Notes under the pieces: model-generated | The model's input: the letters and a program-made list of their open reading frames with translations, nothing else | The model's database searches: none | Told to the model about the DNA's origin: nothing | Part shown: positions 24,747 through 38,318 of the stretch, in pieces | Layout: each line of letters begins with the position of its first letter | How positions within the stretch are numbered: the first letter of the stretch is position 1 | Program-made: the position numbers and the translations under genes | Assembly: GCF_019578655.1 (NCBI RefSeq) | Contig: NC_063260.1 | Span: 4,094,501-4,158,500, forward strand | DNA length: 64,000 nt | Source of the DNA: Ricinus communis | Lineage: Eukaryota; Streptophyta; Magnoliopsida; Malpighiales; Euphorbiaceae | Direction of reading: 5' to 3'

Positions 24747-25899
24747 CAATTCAAAGGTTTCATGCCTTTTTTTTTATTATTGGGATAAGAAATTCAAAAT
24801 TTATAGCGGATTGTAATTATGTCTAATTATTTTTATTTTAATAAATTTATCAACACAAATATTTTAATAATTTTGACTCATCGATAAAGTCGATTAAATT
24901 AATTACATATAAAATAATATAAAGCACACACTATTATTAAAATTTAAAATACAAAGAGTCCACATAACAACTACAATTATTATCTTTAATTATAGTTAAG
25001 AAAAACCCTAAAAACTATTCCTTATATTCCTTTTTATCTCACAGTTTTTGTATTGTACAAAATTTTAAACATACATTCCAGGAAAAAATGACTAAACTAT
25101 CTTTTCTTTAATAGAAACACTTAAACTAAATGCATTAATTATCTCTTATTTTAATAAACGTAAAATTGAAAAAAAAATTAAAGTATTATTGAAATTCTAA
25201 AATAACAGATATTTTAAATTTATTTTCTTTCAAAAACATCACTTAAAAAGAAATGAAAGGAACATACATTAAGCATTATAAGTCAAACTTTATTTTTTAT
25301 TACCTATTTGCAAAGAACAAATTTAGGTTTAATAATTTGTTATATCATTAAAATAATTTAATTTGAATTAAATAAGTTAATCCAATTTTGACATAAATAA
25401 GATTTTAAATGAGACTTATGCATTTTAAATAATAATATTAACGAGTGTTTTATACTACATAATGTAAACTACATTAATCAATTTTATTGGCCTAATTAGT
25501 AGTTCATAGTTATTGAAATATTTATATTTTTAAATAAATTTACTAAAATTTAAGAAATTAAACATGATAATCAAAACACTAAAAATCTTTTACCAATAGG
25601 GTTTCTTTTTCTTTTTCCTTTTCCTTTTCATTTTTGGTGTAGTTTTCTTTACTTCTTAGTCCTGACTTTGGTATTTGTTATTAACCTTTTTGGTTTTAGG
25701 TAGGTTTTATTTTCATCCACCTCAAGTTTTCTCAAGATGCTTTTCTCCTTTCACTAATAAAATATTTTAGGATTCTAATATTAAAAGGAAAGAAAAGAAA
25801 AAGAAGAATCAAGTCATTGACCTATTTATTTTATTATAATAAGGTTGTTTGGCTCTTTTTATTATTTTAAAATATAAAACTTAAAGTTTTAAATTTATG
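24747..25899. other. AT-rich spacer
   Basis: No coding structure is seen. A T/C-rich tract (about 25603-25632) and its rough purine-rich counterpart near 25790-25812 are simple sequence. Confidence 0.5.
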
Positions 25900-26560
25900 A
25901 TATAACTAGTGATTTACCTGTATGTTACATGACTGTTATTATTAATATCAATTTAATAAATTTTTAATGTTTATTAAAATTATATTTTACAATAATATTA
26001 TTTTAAAAAATAATAGCAAGCTAATTATTTTTAAATGTCTGTAATTTTTTTAAAAAAATTTATAATTTTATTATTGCAATAATATAAAAATTATTTTAAA
26101 AATATTTATTAATTAGTTTTAATATTATATAAATTAATACTATCAATATATTTGATATTACTATTTTATAGAATTAGAAATTATTATATAATTAAAAAGT
26201 TGATTTATTAGTGAATATAATATTTAAGATTTTACTTTCTATAATTAGTTAGACAACTAATTTACTAATTAATATGCTATTTCTTAAAATAATCATAATC
26301 TAATTAGAAAACTAATTATTAACTATTAGAAAACTAATTTATTATTAATATGTCGTTTCTTAGAATTAGAATGAGAATTTAATTAGGAATGTAACTTATT
26401 AATTAATAAATTAATATAAAAATAAAAAATTTACATATAAGTTTGAATTTCATATGTCAAAAGTAAATACATATATCAAGACAACAATCTTATGTATCAA
26501 AATTTAAACACGTACATCAAAAAAACTTTAGGTGTCGAAAATTAATATATATAATATAAA
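25900..26560 (+). repeat. AT-rich dispersed repeat, third copy
   Basis: It shares ordered phrases with 17.4-18.15 kb and, inverted, with 19985-20560. These include a segment near AAAATTATTTTAAAAATATT, GAAAACTAATTTATTATTAA and the tail TTACATATAAGTTTGAATTT with CATATGTCAAAA. No terminal duplication was found. Confidence 0.5.
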
Positions 26561-29530
26561 ATAGAATATAAATTAAGTCATAGTCATAAGAGCGGGGCTT
26601 GAATTCAAATTGTCTATTCATTTCAAACCTAAAAATTCAACTTAAATTTTATCAAGTTATTTTCTTTAAATTTAATTAAGTTTTTTTATTTTAATTTAAA
26701 TAAAATATTTGAATTCAACTCAACTCAATTTAGTAATTTTCTTAATCACGTTAAACTATATAAAATTAAATATGTTTAATTAAGTTCAATTGGACTCAAC
26801 TAAATAAAAAAACAAAAATTTAAAGATCTTCTTTAAATTGATAGATGACCACATCAAAATTAGATTCTTCCATGAATAACTCATGTTCGACTTAAAAAAT
26901 ATCTACTAATACAATGAAAATATTGATCATATTTTGTAGGATGTTGATTCTACACTAAAAATTTAATATTTTATTTGATTAAAATCTACTAAAAAGTCTA
27001 TTTCATTTGAGAACAGCACATGACAAAAAAACAAAAAGTTTAAAGAAATATTTTAGTGTTATAAAACATATAAATTTACAAATATCAAATTTATTTAAAA
27101 TTCTATTTATTTTTTTTAAATTTAATTTAGCGCTAACTAATTCTATATAAATTGATTATATAAAATTCTAAATTACATTCAGTTCATTCAAAGCACATAA
27201 ATTTTTAGATTTGTAAATAAATTCTATAAATTTTAATCAAACACGGTGTAAAAATTAACCAAGTGTCGATGAATGCAATATTTTACACATTCTAGCTAAT
27301 AATAATTCATAAATCATAAAAAGTTAGAAAGAAGATTCAAATAAAAATATATTATATTAATAAAAAAGGAAAAAAAACCAACTTATAATAATAATACAAT
27401 TTGATGAAATTAACCCTAACCTATATTATTTTTAACTAAATAATAAAAATACATCACTTATTTCCACCAGCACATTTGATCAATCAGGTTTTCCTCACTT
27501 ATCGATTCATTGCAAAAAAAAAAAAAAAAAAAGTCATCTCTCCAACTGTTTACCTACTTAATATTTTTATGAAGATATAATAAATTTAGTTTTTTCATTT
27601 TTTAATTTTTTTATTTTAATATCTAGATTATTTTTATGTTTAATTAAATATCTAAAACTATTAAAATATTGAATATGGTGCTCTAGCCAATTTTACATAT
27701 TAAAGTACTTATGTGTTATTCTAAATAATAAAATGATTTAAATATTCTACTCTAAAATAATATTATTTTCTCTTTCTTTATTTTTTAATTCATTTTTAAT
27801 ACTATTTTTTTAATTTGTGTTTGTTTCTCAATACATTAAAATAAAGAAAATATTAAATTTTTTATCCAAATAAAAATTAAAAAATTAAATGTTATTCTCT
27901 TATATTTTTATTTTTTTATATTCACCTAAAAAATAAGAAGAGAGAAAGAAAAATATATTAATTTTATTTTAAAAGGAAAATAAATCTAAAAATTTTAAAA
28001 AGATATAAATGAAAAAAAAAAAGAAAAAAATTAATCTAATATCTTTAGATTTTACTTTTAAAAAGATTTAATAAAAAAAAAGAGATAAAAATAAAAAAAT
28101 TATAAGTAATGAATGTTTAGATCATTTCATATATAAAATAAGTTAAAATAAAATCTATAAAGGACATTATAATATATATATAAAATTAGTATTTTTAGGT
28201 ACTTGATAAATTAAAAAATAATTCCAACAATAAAGTAGAAACAGTTGAAAAGTTAAGAAATTAAATTTTATAATTATCCCTATTTTTGTTGCAACGTGTA
28301 TGTAAGACTTCAAACTAAATTGCTTTGTTGGTACTAAATATTTGAATCTTGTATTCAACTGAGACCAATATTCTAATATTTTCTTTGTGGTATTAATATT
28401 TTTATTTATGTTTTAATTTAGGGTACTTATAACTTTTGGCCTATTGGTCTAATATGACCATTGAAAATTGAAAATTTCTTGTTGATTCACCACATTAATA
28501 ATATCAACTCACTAATAACTTATCCTACTAAGTATATAAGGATTAACTCTTAATTTGTATAGCTTGAAGAAAATCTAAAGATGCGTTACAGATATTTAAA
28601 GCTGTTTGGTTCGGCTGATTAATGCAGTTAGTAGCTGATAAATTAAATCGCTTGGTAAAATTTTATTAACAGTTGTTATTAGTATATTAGATAATCATTA
28701 AGAATATAATTATTTTTAGATATAATTTATTCTATTATACTATATTTAATGATACAAATTAATAAAAATTATAATAACTAAAATTTTTAATATATTTATT
28801 ATTAAAAATATTTATAAAAATTATTTTAAAAGTAAAAATTTAAATTCCACTAATAAAATTTAATATCATAATTATAAATATCATAATTATTATTAAGTAA
28901 AAAATAATTATCTATTAATTATATGAGTCTTAATAAATATAACTTAAAATAAATTATTATAATATATTTTAATAAAAATAATATTATCTAAATAAATAAA
29001 AAATCAATTAGATATTAGTTGATAAAAGAAATTTTAAATTAGAATTGATTGGACTACATCAACAATCAATTGCTGATTTTTAAATATTTATCAAATGCTT
29101 CTAATATAGATGTTTAGTAAAAAAATACTTTAATGAGTCAATGAAGAATATTTTATTTTTAATAATTACATTAGTAAAACTAGATTAAAAATATAGTAGT
29201 TATCTTAAATTAAAACACCAATAAAAATAAATATTAATTCTAAGAATTTATTACTGATGAAACTTAACTAAAAAATTGTGCAAGCAAAGTTGAGAATATA
29301 ATATAATATTATATGTGTAATATTATTAATATACATATATTTTGAATATTAAAAGAGAATATAAAATTGTTAGATGCCCTTTAACAGCATGGTTTTTAGG
29401 GAGAAATGAAGAGGGGACCATGAAACTTTTGTTTCCGGAGGAAAAGTCCAAACCAAGATTGATGATAACAAAAACCTACCAAAAACAATGGATAAACTTG
29501 TAATTATAATTTTTATTATTTAAAAATATT
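26561..29530. other. AT-rich spacer upstream of HMGA copy A
   Basis: Long AT-rich stretch with poly(A)/poly(T) runs (for example 27514-27531). A minus-strand frame at 28167-28358 looks random. No RNA gene or paired terminal repeat could be supported. Confidence 0.5.
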
Positions 29531-29538
29531 GAACGCGA

Positions 29539-29554
29539 GCCACGTCACTGATCT
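29539..29554. promoter_or_regulatory. conserved G-box-like promoter block, HMGA copy A
   Basis: GCCACGTCACTGATCT, 415 bp before the ATG, is matched at 14 of 16 positions by GCCACGTCATCGATCT at 49603-49618, upstream of the second HMGA gene. The surrounding AT-rich DNA is not obviously alike. The CACGTCA core is a known type of bZIP target, so it is a candidate shared control site. Confidence 0.55.
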
Positions 29555-29968
29555 TAGTGACAACATCATTACATTACCATAGTCATCCGATCATCTCCAA
29601 CCAAACCATTCCCAACCGTCCATTTTGCCTTTAGGAAGGATCACAACAAAAGTAAAGAAAAGGAAAAAAATAATAATAATATTCATAATAAAATAAAGTA
29701 ATTAAGGAAGAAAAATTATATGCATTTGCATAGCTGCCCATATACTTTTGGGCAAAATTCAGATCAAAATAAAGTGTTTGGTTTGCAAGAATTTGAAAGA
29801 AAGAAAGCAAGAAAGCAGCAGTTACTGATGTTGTTGAGAGGTGGTGCCTTTGTTGTGGGGACTGACTGAAACTACTCCTGTCTGAGAGTTTGGACTTTGA
29901 AGTTTGAATTGTGTGTGTGATATATATATATATATTTTTTTTTTCACTTTCTTGTGGAAAAGAAATTA

Positions 29969-31540
29969 ATGGCAGCTCAACGGTTTGTTCAGCCTCAATC
30001 ACTCCCTCCTTATCCTGAGGTACTATACTAATACTATACAATACTTGCACATCACTCTTTCTTTTACACTCTTTCTTTTACAAAGGAAATAAGAGACGAA
30101 TACCAAGAAAAAGAACATACTTGTCTTTTATATTTCTTGATGCTGTTGGTAATTATGTGATATTAGGTTTTGTTTATGCCACTCTTCAAACAGAAAAGAA
30201 ACATTATTCTTTTTTTTTTTTCTTTTAAAAAAGATTTGGGTAGTTCATGGGGTTGTGGGGTGATTTTGGAGTATACCAAATTTGAATTTAGAAGGGATTG
30301 GTGTTATTTTTCTTTTAGTTCTCATATTAAGAGAAGAAAGAAAAAAAAAATTAGCTTTTTTCTTTTTTTATAAAAAATATATGCAGTTGTGTTCAGTGGC
30401 TCATTTCACTTACTGATATTTAAATTCAAAGGAATTTGAGAATTTTGAGATTTAAATTTTGTTGCCTTAGGTTGTGCTACTCGTATTCAATTTGAAATTC
30501 TAATGGAAATTCTGGGATTTTTCTTTTAATTGTGAGAAAAACAAACCTATCTTGGAAGAAAAGAAAGTAAAATTGACTGTATAAAGTGCAGTTTTTTTTT
30601 TTGAATTTCTGTTTAAGCTTGTATTACTGAGATGATTTTACAGCTAGTAATAGTCTCTTTTGCATATGAACTTAATTGTTTCTTGAAAGAAAGAAAAGAA
30701 GAGAAAATTGTATACATAAGATAGTCCTTGAGAAATATAAGATAAGTCCATTTTCATATAGTCCCTATTTTGATTGTTTTTCATCTTTAAGCACCAGTTC
30801 TTAGCATCTGTAAGCTTCAAGAAAGGGAAAGTGGATTTTATGTAATATAATGAACACTATTGTTTTACTTGGTTTTTGGCATTTTTGATACATTTGCCTT
30901 AAGATTCTCACTACAAGTACTTCTATTAAAGACTTGCCATTGTAGGTACCCTTGGCAAGTATTTTGATTTTTGATTCACTTTTTTTTTTCTTTTGAAATT
31001 ATATTTGAGTTTTACTGTTGTCTGTAGATGATCTTTTCAGCAATTGAAGCATTGAACGAGCCTAATGGCTCTAATAAGACATCCATATCCAAGTATATTG
31101 AATCAAAGTATGGGGAGCTCCCACCGGCCCACACAACACTCCTCTCACATCATCTCAACAGAATGAAGGATACTGGAGAATTAGTGTTTTGGAAAAACAA
31201 CTACATGAAGGCAGACCCCAGCGCACCTCCTAGGCGTGGCCGAGGAAGGCCCCCTAAACCCAAGGTTCCAGTGCCACCGGGCACAATCCTGTCTCCTGCC
31301 AGACCTAGGGGTCGTCCACCAAAGGACCCCAATGCACCCCCAAAGCCAGTGAAGCCAAAGATCGCGCCTACAGGTAGTGGAAAGCCAAGAGGGAGGCCAC
31401 GCAAGATGGCACGGCCAACTGGAGGAATGAGTGGAACTACTCCAACCACAACAGTGACAATGGCAACTGGGAGCGGGAGGCCGAGGGGTCGGCCTCCAAA
31501 GGTGAAGCCTGCCTCTGTGACTGAAGTGAGTGTTCAATAA
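29969..31540 (+). CDS. HMGA: HMGA-type protein, copy A: H15 domain plus four AT-hooks
   Basis: Exon 1 is 29969-30019 (MAAQRFVQPQSLPPYPE) and exon 2 is 31028-31540; they join in phase zero to 187 aa. Residues about 18-85 form a linker-histone-like H15 winged-helix domain (SNKTSISKYIESKYGELP, LVFWKNNYM). Then come four AT-hooks: RRGRGRPPK, ARPRGRPPK, GKPRGRPRK and GRPRGRPPK. Plant HMGA (HMG-I/Y) proteins of this layout are nuclear architectural factors that bind the minor groove of AT-rich DNA. The intron after PYPE just before the H15 domain is shared with the paralogue at 49814-51119. Confidence 0.95.
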
Positions 31541-33675
31541 ATCAGGCCACCTCCTTCCAGTTAGTGATAGCAGTAGTTGGTCGACTTGGGTTGTTCTGTG
31601 TGTTGTAGAATTGGGGTGGTGGTGGTGAGTCCTTAGTTTGCTAATCTGTCTATGCACATGTGTAATTGCCTGTGTAGAATGGGATGAAATTAGTTATTGT
31701 TGTTGATGAGGCTTTGTTGTTTACATTAGAGAATAATATGGTAGTAATTTGATGATCTGTCTTCATTAACTTTGTTTTGTTCCATATATAATTGTCTTCC
31801 CTTTTGATCGACATGACTCGCTATCTTTATTGGAATTTTAGGTACCAAAAGTCATTCCATTTTGATTGTAACTAGTCTCTGTCATTGTGGGTTCTGAAAT
31901 TGTTAGCCAAATTCTGAGTGCTCGTTCACATATATGCTGATAATGACATTCCAATCCGATGATTGAACTGCACTCATAACAAAAATATTTTACATGGGGG
32001 AGGATGATCTTAGACAAAGTTTATAGTTTAAACAGTAATGGAAGTAGCAGACACTGCAGTTCTTGTGATGATCATTATGATACGAATGGTGGCGGTGACA
32101 ATGTGATGTTTTTGGCAAAGGGAAGAAGAGGCTCTTGGTCACATTGATTTAGCATTGACAAGACCATTTTCTGTACAAAGTTAGTAATGGCCTTTTCTGG
32201 TTCCCTGTTTACTGATATCTCCCTCCTTAGTCTGTCTGTCTGCCTGTCCCTCTGTGTTAGAAGAGGACTCTTTGCTTTGGTCCTTTTTGTACATTGATTG
32301 ACTCTTCATTAATTGGAGGATTCATGTGGGTCACTCAGTGTACCACTAAAAGAGTCAGACTCAGAGGTTCAAAATACATGGTGAAAGTGCTTTCTTTGAC
32401 TCGTCCAACTGCAAGATTTCCTTTGCATTGTGGAAGAGGCTCAGGGCTTAATTGGCATTGATTTTTGTTTATTGGAAGAGGAAATGTTATTACTTCTTCC
32501 ATTTTATTTTTATAAGTCAAATTTTTTAATTCGTCCAAAAATATTTTAGTTGTGAATTTAAATATTAAGTATCTTATTAATTAATATGAATATCAATATC
32601 TATAACTAATTCTTACTTTTTATTTCTAAAATACAATTTATTATATAATTTCTTTTCGAGTTCTAATATAAATTTTTTATTTAAATTTTAGAACGTATAA
32701 ATAAATTAACAAATCCATCAATATTTAAAATTTTGAATTATTATATACTGTATTAAAAATTCTATTAAAAATATTCTATTAAGAAAATAATTAAAAAAAG
32801 TGATATTTAATTAAAATAACTAAATTTTTAATTTTTATGCAAATGAAAATGGTCTATAAAGTTGGACCAGAAAGTATTATAATTGTGAAACTTTGACGAT
32901 ACTTCTAACGGAATCTTATTAGTTTCAGTCTTGGAGCTTACAAAAGTTATTTTCTTTTCGTTTTTATTTTATTTTATTTTTTTTTTTAAAAAGAAAAAGA
33001 AAAGAGATCATAAGAACCCACCTGCAAAGTCGGAAATTTTTAATGTCAGCCGAAATAAAGGGGTCCAGTTTCAGATGTATTAAATAAATCAGAAGAATAT
33101 TGAAATTAATTAGGAATAATTATTTCTCAAAAATATTTATGAATAATGATAAGTATTTCTCCTGAATTTTGTTCCCACATGTACTTTCATTTATGTGCTT
33201 TTAGAAATAATTTTCTTTTATTTCCTATCTAAACTGTTGTCGTTTTGTTAATGAAGTGTGAAATAATTGTGAAAAAAGACACTAGTTTATAATTGAATTT
33301 TAACTTTTTTTTTTTAAATTTCATATAATAAATTAGTTTCTAACCTTTTGTTAGAACTTTTTTAATCATATATAGAAATCACATATTAGCCATTTGATCA
33401 ATTCAGTATATTTTGGTTTGATCACTTGATTAATAATAGAACAATTTTATTCGATGATAATGTATATAAATATGAAGGATGAAAAAGATTAATTTTGAAA
33501 ACACAAGAAGAGAGTCCTTATCATGAATTGGACCCGAGTCTTTATGTACCAAGTATATGATACACATGTGAAATCCTTTTTTTTTTTTTTTTTTTTTATG
33601 TTAAATATTGGAGGGCATTTACTCTATATAGACACTACTCTCTTTTTTTACTGTGTCTTATCTTTTTATTTTTTG
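31541..33675. other. 3' UTR of HMGA copy A and spacer
   Basis: The first ~200 bp parallel the sequence after the copy B stop (AGGCCACCT, then TTGTTGTTG), so they are likely homologous 3' UTR. A region of mixed composition at about 31980-32500 shows no open domain. The rest is AT-rich with a poly(T) run at about 33579-33598. Confidence 0.45.
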
Positions 33676-34690
33676 GGTTAAATATTATTTTTTCTCTGAA
33701 GTTTGATTTAATATATAATTTATTTTTTATATCTTTTTATTATATTAAAATTCTTTTCAATTTTAATAAAGCTAATTATTGTCTCTTTTCATATTAGTCT
33801 AACAACTAAACTGGTAATTTATAATTAATAATTAAATTTATTATCAAGTATCAAACTCATCCAAAATTAATTTTATTAATAAATTAGAGTAAAATTTTAT
33901 TTTCAACAGAAGTTAATTTTAGTGTCTAATTAAAATAATAAATTTAATATTATTTTACTTGATTATATCTTATTATTTTTGATAAATTTAATTTCAAAAA
34001 ATTTAAACGTATTAAGAATATTTTTTTTAATATTATTAAATTACTATGCAATTTAATTTTAAATGTTTAAATAAAATAAATAGTTAAAGTTATTATTTTT
34101 ATTAGCCACTAAAATTAAACTATATTAAAAATAAAAAATTTACTAGTACTAATATCATTTAAATTGTTAATAAAAAGTTTCATTTTAACATACAAGATTA
34201 TCACGATCTTTTTCATTGATAGTAAAATTGTCAATTTGGTGTCTAGATCATTTCACTATATTAAAATATGATTGTTTAATTTAATTTTTTACTTTTTATA
34301 TAGTTTAACTATAATATATAATAAAAATAACAATAAAATAATATTTTATATTAATAACTGAAATTAAATTATATAGTAATTTAGTAATATTATTGTAAAT
34401 ATAAGTAGTTTAAAATGTTTAAATTCTTTAAATTAAATTGTATTAAGAATAAAATATTAGAGCAAAAAAAAATATTAAATTTATTATTTTAATTTGACAC
34501 TAAAATTAACTTATGTTAAAAATAAAATTTTCTCTAATTTAATATTAAATTAATTTTGGACGAGTTTGATACTTCATAATAAATTTAAGAATTAAATTAT
34601 AATGTTAAATTACCAATAAGATTAATTTTAATAAAAAGAATTTGAAGTCTAATAACAACTAAAGATGATATACATGCTGATTATTTTATT
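33676..34690 (+). mobile_element. foldback-type element, copy 1 (long inverted repeat)
   Basis: The left part (AAATTTATTATCAAGTATCA, ... GAAGTTAATTTTAGTGTCTA) returns as its reverse complement in the right part (34480-34600). The two arms of several hundred bases flank a short centre with ACAAGATTATCACGATCTTT. The same arms and centre, in the opposite orientation, occur at 54624-55738. It has no coding capacity and is probably a non-autonomous DNA transposon. The outer ends are fuzzy here. Confidence 0.7.
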
Positions 34691-35929
34691 TTGGCAGAAT
34701 ATAATTTTTAATTGATACAATAGAATAGAAAAATTTATAAAAATATTATCAGTAAATAATATGAATGTACATTAAAATATAAGTATAATTTGAAACATTA
34801 TAAATTAGATTAGCACCCTCCCGTAAGGCGGGTTATTTTAATAATAATAAAATCATATTACTATAAATAAAAATAAATAATAAAATATTATTATCACTGT
34901 TGGGTATAATTGCTTTTAATAATAGTTAATGATAAACTTTTCTAATTTAAAAAATAAAAAAGTGAGATAAAATGAAATAAGAGGTAAAACATAAATGAGA
35001 AAAATATATAACCATTAAAAAATAATAATTGTTTGATCATAAAATTTGAAAAATTATAAATGAAGAGGAATATATTATATAATTGTATAAATTTATTTTG
35101 ATAAAAATATATTATAGTCATTTAAGTATTTTTTTAAACCACATTAACTCTTTTTTTTCTCTCTCTATACTTCTATACTTTAATTTTAATTTTAATATTT
35201 CTATTATTAAAAATTAATTAGTAATGAATAATTAATTGTATTTGTTCATGCATATTTTATATAATAAATAAAATTAGATCTTAAGTATGATCTTTTTTAT
35301 TTCTTTTTATATTTCATAGAGTCTCACATTATTTATTTTAGTTGTAATATTCAAGTCAATAATTTATAAATTCGGTAAACAAAACCGGAGTAATCAAAAC
35401 GGACTAGAATTGGCTCATAACTAGGAGACCAGTTCAAGATTAATTTTTCATTAGCTAGAATCGGAACTATCGGTTCTAATTTCACCTCGTAAAATTAAAT
35501 AACTCATTTTAATTATTTTTAAATTTTTTAAAAATTAGTTGAAATCAGTTGGATTCGAACTATGAACCGGAACCGATTGGCTTCATTGCAACAACATCTA
35601 TATTTATATATGTTAAAGATAGTTATTATATTTGTATTTGATAAATGACTAATATCAATACAAAATATTAAATATATATACTTTATTAATTATGTAGTTT
35701 ATAATAGAAACTATAATAATTAAATGAAAATTAACTAATATAATTATTGTATAAGATATAATAAATTTACCTACAAAATATTAATATAAAATTAATTCAT
35801 AAATAAAACATATATAATTTACCAATAGAATATTTAATCAAGTTTCACCCAAAGCGCGGATATTAAACTAATTTGTTTAAAAGTCTTCAACTATATAGGA
35901 TAAACAAAATGGATTAAGTTATTCTTTAT
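34691..35929. other. AT-rich spacer
   Basis: No gene seen. A stretch at 35370-35590 is less AT-rich, with repeated CCGG/ACCGGAACCG-like words (AAAACCGGAG, GAACCGGAACCGATTGG). It may be a transposon remnant, but no ends were found. Confidence 0.4.
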
Positions 35930-37330
35930 AGGGTAATTACTATTTACCCCTGCATTTCTCTATATTATACTAATTTTCTTTTAATATTTTAAAAATATAT
36001 CTTTTATCATTTTATTTTATAATTTTATACTAAAACTTTTTTTTAATCAAATTTTTTAGTTAAACAATTGTTAACTATGGTTTTATATTATTTGCCTCCT
36101 AATTGTTTATGTAATATACAAACTATCCTTATAGTTTATTTATTACACTATAATTTTCTAGCTTTTGATAAAACTAACTACTACCTTTTTCATTCAAATC
36201 AAGAAAGTCAACAGACTAAATTGACAAAAAAATTCAATTTAATCATTAATTTTTAAGTACCTAACTCTTTTAGACTTAACTTTAAATTAAATTAAGGTAA
36301 ATATTTAATTTTTAGCAAAAATTAATTTTAGTGTCTATAAAAAAATAAGGGGTAATTACTATTTATCTCTTGTATTTTTTTCATATTATATTTCTTACCC
36401 CTTAACATTTGAAAAATATGTTTTGCATCCTTCTAATTTTGTAATTTTATACTAAAAACTCATTTCGTCAGACTTTCTATTAGGGAATCGTTAATTAAAT
36501 TTGATTTTATACTATTCGTCCATTGATTTTTGTGTAATATACAAATTGTCCCATATATTTTATTTATTGCACTAAAATCCTCTTGTATTTTGAAAATTCA
36601 TGCAGTTAAGGAATTAAATTGATTATAAAAATATAATTTGATCCTTAAATTTCTTATCAAAGTTACAATTTTGCTATAATAAAATTAATAATAAGAATAA
36701 TATATATTTTACTTTAAAAATAATATTTAAATTGTACTAATTTTTAATATTTTGATTAATATAAGTACTTTTAAGATATTTAAATTTTACTAGAACTAAT
36801 TATGTTAAAAATTAGAGTAATTAAAGAACACTAGTTAAATTAGACAAAGAGATGTTAGTATAATAAATAAATTATAAAGAACAATTTGTATATTACACCA
36901 AAGACTAGGGGGTAAATAGTATAAAACTAAACCTAGTTCACTGTTGTTTAATGAAAATTTTGACTGAAGGAGTTTTTAGTATAAAATTATAAAGTAGAAG
37001 GATGAAAAAAATATATTTCTTAAATGTTATGAGGTAATTAGTATAATATGAAAAAACATAGAAAGCAAATAGTAATCACTCTAAAAAAATAATTAACTAG
37101 TGTTCTTTACTTTAAATATTTTAAAAACATTTATATATTTATCAAAATATTAAAATTTATATAATTTAATTTTAAATTATTAAAATAAAATAAATATTAT
37201 TCTTACTATTAATTTTGTTACACAAGAATTGTAACTTTGATAATAAGTTTGAGAATCAAATTATACACTTATATTATTTTAGTTTTTTGATTGCATTGAT
37301 TTTTAAAAACATGGAAATTTTATTGTATAA
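35930..37330. mobile_element. nested foldback elements with GGTAATTACTATTTACCCC-type ends
   Basis: Three related arms are present. One runs rightward from 35934 (GGGTAATTACTATTTACCCC), one rightward from 36347 (GGGGTAATTACTATTTATCT), and one is inverted, ending near 37080 (AAATAGTAATCACTCT). The 36347-37080 unit is an inverted pair, and 37090-37330 is in turn the inverse of 36580-36830, so one element appears inserted in another. Shared internal words (TTAATTTTAGTGTCTA) link them to the 33.7 and 54.6 kb foldback copies. Confidence 0.6.
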
Positions 37331-37605
37331 ATAAAAGGAAAAATCATCTCATTTATTGTGAATTTTTATCAAATTTGCAAATATACCTTGATCTATAAAG
37401 TTTGTCAATCTGGTCCATCACCTATGCATTTTGTTTCATATATATCCAAGATGAGAATGGCGCGTGCCAAATCTGATATAGCTTGTCTACATGGCTACAA
37501 CTCATTCCTATATAAAACAAAATTAACTGAGTCTCAAAACTTATTATTTTTGGCTTCAAATTATTTTTAAGAAAATAACTAAAATATGGAATGATACTAT
37601 TTCAT

Positions 37606-38313
37606 CTAAAAAATAATTGTTACAATAGGATATTGATCCAATATGCTATATTCTCTAATCTTATTACTAGCAATTTCACCTACCATAGTAGCCGGTATAA
37701 GATGAGAATCAACTATAAGCTCCTCATCACTATCTACTATGTTTGCCAATATCATTCCAAATCCTCCTGCAAGCTTCACAACACTTCCTTTCTCTCCTCT
37801 TGCATTCATTCTTCGATTACATACCACAATTTTTCTTTGAACTTTTGATGGACTTAAACTATCCACAAATCCATAACTACCACTAACATCAACACCATAT
37901 ACTAAAGAAAGCTTAAAATCCACTAGGGGCTCACCTGAATACAGTGACACCCCACCATAGATACTCCAATCACCAAGCACAACATCAGTTGAAAACTCTC
38001 TATCAATTGTAGAAGCATCAACAGTAAGAATTCAAGGCGTAATATTAACAACAGTATTAGGATCTGTACCAAAATTACCAGCAGAATAAGACACAATGAT
38101 ACCATGTTGTGTTGCTCCAAAAGCATCAATAGCAATTGGATCATGGTCATATTGAGGAGCATAACCAGTAATACCGATAGATAAAGAGATGACATAAGCA
38201 CCATCTTCAATTGCTTGATCCATAAAGCAAGAATGTCATATTCAAAACAACCCATGCTCCAATAATTCTTATAAGATTCGACTATTCACTTTAGAAGTTG
38301 ATGAAGGAGCTCC
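37606..38313 (-). pseudogene. subtilisin-like serine protease (subtilase) fragment
   Basis: Minus-strand reading gives GCFEYDILAAMDQAIEDG, AYVISLSIGITGY, the oxyanion-hole segment SYSAGNFG and DPNTVVNITP, then a TGA where the family has Trp (38032-38034). It resumes in the same frame with ILTVDAST...REFSTDVVLGDWSIYGG and a PA-domain part ending ATMVGEIASNKIREYS. A one-base shift lies near 38225. The catalytic Asp and His region and the Ser domain are absent. A short MSCSHV phrase at 37487-37504 might be a relic of the GTSMSCPHV serine motif. The left edge is beside foldback elements and the right edge is cut by the solo LTR. Confidence 0.85.
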
Positions 38314-38318
38314 TTGTA

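Noticed and set aside
28600..29110. A possible MITE with GTTTGGTTCGGCTGATTAAT at one end
   Set aside because: The inverse at the other end (near 29040-29105) matches too weakly to support paired termini.
31181..31657. Minus-strand open frames over HMGA copy A exon 2 (and likewise 50826-51059 over copy B)
   Set aside because: They are mirror readings of proline/arginine-rich AT-hook DNA; the plus strand has H15 and AT-hook domains.
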